Assembly (NCBI GenBank): GCA_020351895.1
Contig: CP070672.1
Location: 569,831 to 576,049, forward strand
Origin: Thermoplasmata archaeon
GTDB taxonomy: Archaea; Thermoplasmatota; Thermoplasmata; GCA-020350865
Length of the DNA: 6,219 nt
Direction of reading: 5' to 3'
Below are positions 4,016-6,219 of this stretch, one piece after another. How positions within the stretch are numbered: the first letter of the stretch is position 1; each line of letters opens with the position of its first letter. The notes beneath the pieces were generated by a model. It was given only the letters and a program-made list of their open reading frames with translations. It had not been told where the DNA came from and ran no database searches. The position numbers were made by a program, and so were the translations under genes.

Positions 4016-6219
4016 ATGTCTCTGAAGAGAATAGAAGTAACGATGATATTATGTGTCTTGGTGGGCTCGTGCATTGTCTTATCAGATACTGCAGAAGCAT
4101 GCTTCACAATTGAAGTAGAATGTAGTGATACCAGTAACTATGTGGATATAGGAGAATACACTATATACGAAATTGAGGTTTCATTAAGCCCAGGCTGTAA
4201 GAGCACATACTATGTGTCATTTGGAAATGATCTACCATCCGGTATAGGATGGAGTACTGAGATTCTAGATGAGTCCGGGGGCGTCATAGAATGGGGTTAT
4301 GAGCTTGTTTACTCAGGCACCGTGACCATAATTTTTTCCTTAAAGGTATCTGCGCCAAATGATGCAGAACCTGGTGAAGAAGTTACATTTACAACATATA
4401 TATACGCCGATGATGATTACAATCAATGGTCTGAAGAGCAAGTAATTACTACTACAATAGTAAACAATGAAGCAAGATCACCCAACTCAGTTACGCTCAT
4501 AGAATTGGGAAATACAATCAATTCTATAGAACTTCAATGGACAGAATTCGATGAAATGCCCATCTATTTTGGTAAATATGAGGTTCACATGAGTTCAGTT
4601 CCCAATTTTACACCGGTCAGTGGTACAATAATCTATACGGAGAACACCTTTCCCCAAAACAATGAATACAATGTCACTGGATTATCTCCAGGTAGCACTT
4701 ATCATTTTGTGATCCGGGTTTGGGATAATGACTATATATATGGACCTTTTTTTGCCGATTCGAATCTTCATATTGGCCATACTCCGGGTATAAATTACCC
4801 CCCAATAGCAGTGATACTGGAAGATCCTTACGCAATCACGAACCGCAACGCCACACTGTCGTGGAGCATAAATACGGACGATGATTTTAAGCAGTACGAA
4901 ATACATGTATCCGATACACCCGACTTTACACCCACCGATGATACGAGATTTGTAAGTCCAATTACAAATCAAACTGTTACCGAATATGAAGTATCGGGTC
5001 TAGATGAAAACGCCACCATCTACTTTAAGATCAAAGTTATTGATAACGGAGGATTACACAGCAATTCCAATGAAGTAAGCTGCACTACTTTTGATTATGT
5101 CCCTGAGGCCCCAATCCTGTATGAACCCCAGGATATCACCGCTTTCTCCTTGGATTTGATTTGGAGCCAGAACTGCGACACAGATTTCAATAGATACGAG
5201 GTGCACATGTCCCTAACACCAGATTTTATTCCAAGTCAGGATACATGGGTTGAGACTCTTACCAGCACTGTAGACAACTACACTGCCATAACTGATTTGG
5301 ATGAGAGCACGACTTATTACTTCATAGTCCAGGTTTGGGACAATGCCGGTAATCACGCCGATTCAAACGAAGTGGAGGTAACTACCCTGGATGGAACCCC
5401 ACCTAAGATAATCTTAACTTCTCCTTACGATAATCAGGTAAACCTTGACCCCTCCCAGGATATTGTGGTCACATTCAGCGAGGCCATGAATACTGGGACC
5501 CTCACTTTTTCCTGCTCCCCTGATCCCGGTGGTTGGAGCCAGGTCTGGGAAGACGGTGACGAGCAGGTAACTTTTTATCATACTGACTTCGATGACGACA
5601 CGCAGATCACATTCGAGATCACCTTTGCTGAAGATCTGGGAGGCAACGAACTCGTTTCAGGCAGCAAACCAAATCCCTGGACTTTCTATACAAAAGATAT
5701 GACATCCCCAGAGGTGACCTCGAATAATCCTTTAGATGATGCAACAGATGTTTCAATTTCTACTGAAATACACATAACATTCTCAGAGGAAATGCACCAA
5801 GAGTCAGTTCAAAACGCCATCATAACCGCTTTTTCCTTCAACCCTACCTGGAGCGGAAATACCATCACATTAACCCCGGTTTCTGATCTAGATTACGAGA
5901 GATTGTACACTGTCCAGGTAACAACGGATGCCAAGGACTTGGCAGGGAACCAGATGTCCTCTTCACACTCGTTTAGCTTTACCACAGAAGAAGAAACCCA
6001 AGAACCTCCGGATCCAGTGAACCATGCCCCTGTTGTGAGCGTGTCCTCTCCAAACAGCGACATAGCAGACGAAACATTTACCATAGAGTGGAGTGCCTCA
6101 GATCCAGATGAGGATACATTGACAGTAGATCTATACTACGACACAGATAAAAATGACGGCAATGGAATGCTGCTCATTCAATCCAGTGTCAGCAATTCAG
6201 GATCCTATGTCTGGGATAT
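4016..6219 (+). CDS. Large secreted modular surface protein: FN3-like and Big_5 Ig-like domains (3' partial)
   Basis: The frame is open from the ATG at 4016 to the window edge (734 full codons, no stop), so the gene continues downstream. Residues 1-28 are a signal peptide ending in 'TAEA' before Cys29. There is no clear lipobox. Residues about 29-150 form a beta-sandwich domain with 'DIGEYTIYEIEVSL' and 'APNDAEPGEEVTFT', resembling NEW3/CARDB-type modules. Three fibronectin-III-like modules follow (about 155-261, 262-362 and 363-460), each with 'YE(V/I)H(M/V)S..P(N/D)F(T/I)P' and a late 'L...(A/S)T.Y.F...V.DN' strand. Two SbsA/Big_5-type Ig modules come next (about 461-561 and 562-661), with '(V/I)..TFSE.M' and 'F(Y/T)T' ends. 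A proline-rich linker then leads into 'SDPDEDTLTVDLYYDTD', the start of a further Ig-like domain. No enzyme motif is visible. It is likely an S-layer-associated, adhesive or scaffold protein outside the cell. A C-terminal anchor or catalytic domain could lie beyond the window. The long gap upstream suggests its own promoter. Confidence 0.93.
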   Translation, partial: MSLKRIEVTMILCVLVGSCIVLSDTAEACFTIEVECSDTSNYVDIGEYTIYEIEVSLSPGCKSTYYVSFGNDLPSGIGWSTEILDESGGVIEWGYELVYSGTVTIIFSLKVSAPNDAEPGEEVTFTTYIYADDDYNQWSEEQVITTTIVNNEARSPNSVTLIELGNTINSIELQWTEFDEMPIYFGKYEVHMSSVPNFTPVSGTIIYTENTFPQNNEYNVTGLSPGSTYHFVIRVWDNDYIYGPFFADSNLHIGHTPGINYPPIAVILEDPYAITNRNATLSWSINTDDDFKQYEIHVSDTPDFTPTDDTRFVSPITNQTVTEYEVSGLDENATIYFKIKVIDNGGLHSNSNEVSCTTFDYVPEAPILYEPQDITAFSLDLIWSQNCDTDFNRYEVHMSLTPDFIPSQDTWVETLTSTVDNYTAITDLDESTTYYFIVQVWDNAGNHADSNEVEVTTLDGTPPKIILTSPYDNQVNLDPSQDIVVTFSEAMNTGTLTFSCSPDPGGWSQVWEDGDEQVTFYHTDFDDDTQITFEITFAEDLGGNELVSGSKPNPWTFYTKDMTSPEVTSNNPLDDATDVSISTEIHITFSEEMHQESVQNAIITAFSFNPTWSGNTITLTPVSDLDYERLYTVQVTTDAKDLAGNQMSSSHSFSFTTEEETQEPPDPVNHAPVVSVSSPNSDIADETFTIEWSASDPDEDTLTVDLYYDTDKNDGNGMLLIQSSVSNSGSYVWD
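4478..5395 (+). repeat. Three tandem fibronectin-III-like coding repeats
   Basis: Modules at about 4478-4798, 4799-5101 and 5102-5395 encode about 100-residue units with the same landmarks: an early Trp strand ('LQWTEFD', 'LSWSIN', 'LIWSQN'), the 'YEVHMS'-type strand followed by P-(N/D)-F, and a closing 'Y.F.(I/V)...DN' strand. DNA identity is low, so these are old protein-level duplications rather than fresh DNA repeats. Boundaries are approximate. Confidence 0.75.
5396..5998 (+). repeat. Two tandem Big_5 (SbsA Ig-like) coding modules
   Basis: Modules at about 5396-5698 and 5699-5998 each open with 'P.(I/V)..(S/N)(S/N)P.D', carry a 'TFSE(A/E)M' strand and end in '(W/S)FYT' or 'FSFTT'. This matches the SbsA-type Ig-like fold common in surface-layer proteins. 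The second has the canonical 'DLAGN' turn; the first has 'DLGGN'. Confidence 0.7.

Noticed and set aside
4682..4972. Open frame of about 96 codons on the minus strand
   Set aside because: It is antisense to well-formed FN3-like modules of the surface protein, with no ribosome binding site or family resemblance noticed.

Overview
This window most likely comes from an archaeon, with Thermoplasmatota-type Euryarchaeota as my best guess. The signs are large Ig/fibronectin-like surface proteins anchored by a C-terminal helix, the recurring 'YEVHMS..P(D/N)F(T/I)P' and 'SDPDEDTLTVDLYYDTD' phrasing, Shine-Dalgarno sites of the GGTGAT/GGAGG type, and a moderate-to-low GC content. This assignment is inference: there is no rRNA or other marker gene here. 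All convincing genes are on the + strand. I saw no tRNA, rRNA, CRISPR array or insertion sequence.

Region 1 (1-3825) is a tightly packed gene string that reads like one operon. It holds the 3' end of a membrane-anchored Ig-like surface protein (1-594), a second secreted or membrane protein with an unusual Cys-Cys-containing ectodomain (591-1682, 4-nt ATGA overlap), a NapH/MauN-type membrane polyferredoxin (1685-2665, 2-nt gap), and a YjiM/DCCP-type double-cubane cluster protein of the 2-hydroxyacyl-CoA dehydratase superfamily (2623-3825, 43-nt overlap). The packing implies co-transcription and translational coupling. A working model (inference) is that the two surface proteins form or sense something outside the membrane, the polyferredoxin moves electrons at the membrane, and the cytoplasmic double-cubane protein performs a low-potential reduction. 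The ATP-dependent activator that normally partners this family is not in the window.

Region 2 (3826-4015) is a 190-nt intergenic stretch. It has candidate TATA-like elements, a 9-bp inverted repeat that brackets them, and a strong Shine-Dalgarno site for the next gene.

Region 3 (4016-6219) is one open reading frame that runs off the right edge, with at least 734 codons. It encodes a secreted modular protein: signal peptide, an N-terminal beta-sandwich domain, three tandem fibronectin-III-like modules, two SbsA/Big_5-type Ig modules and the start of another Ig-like domain. It is probably a cell-surface or S-layer-associated protein transcribed separately from the redox operon.
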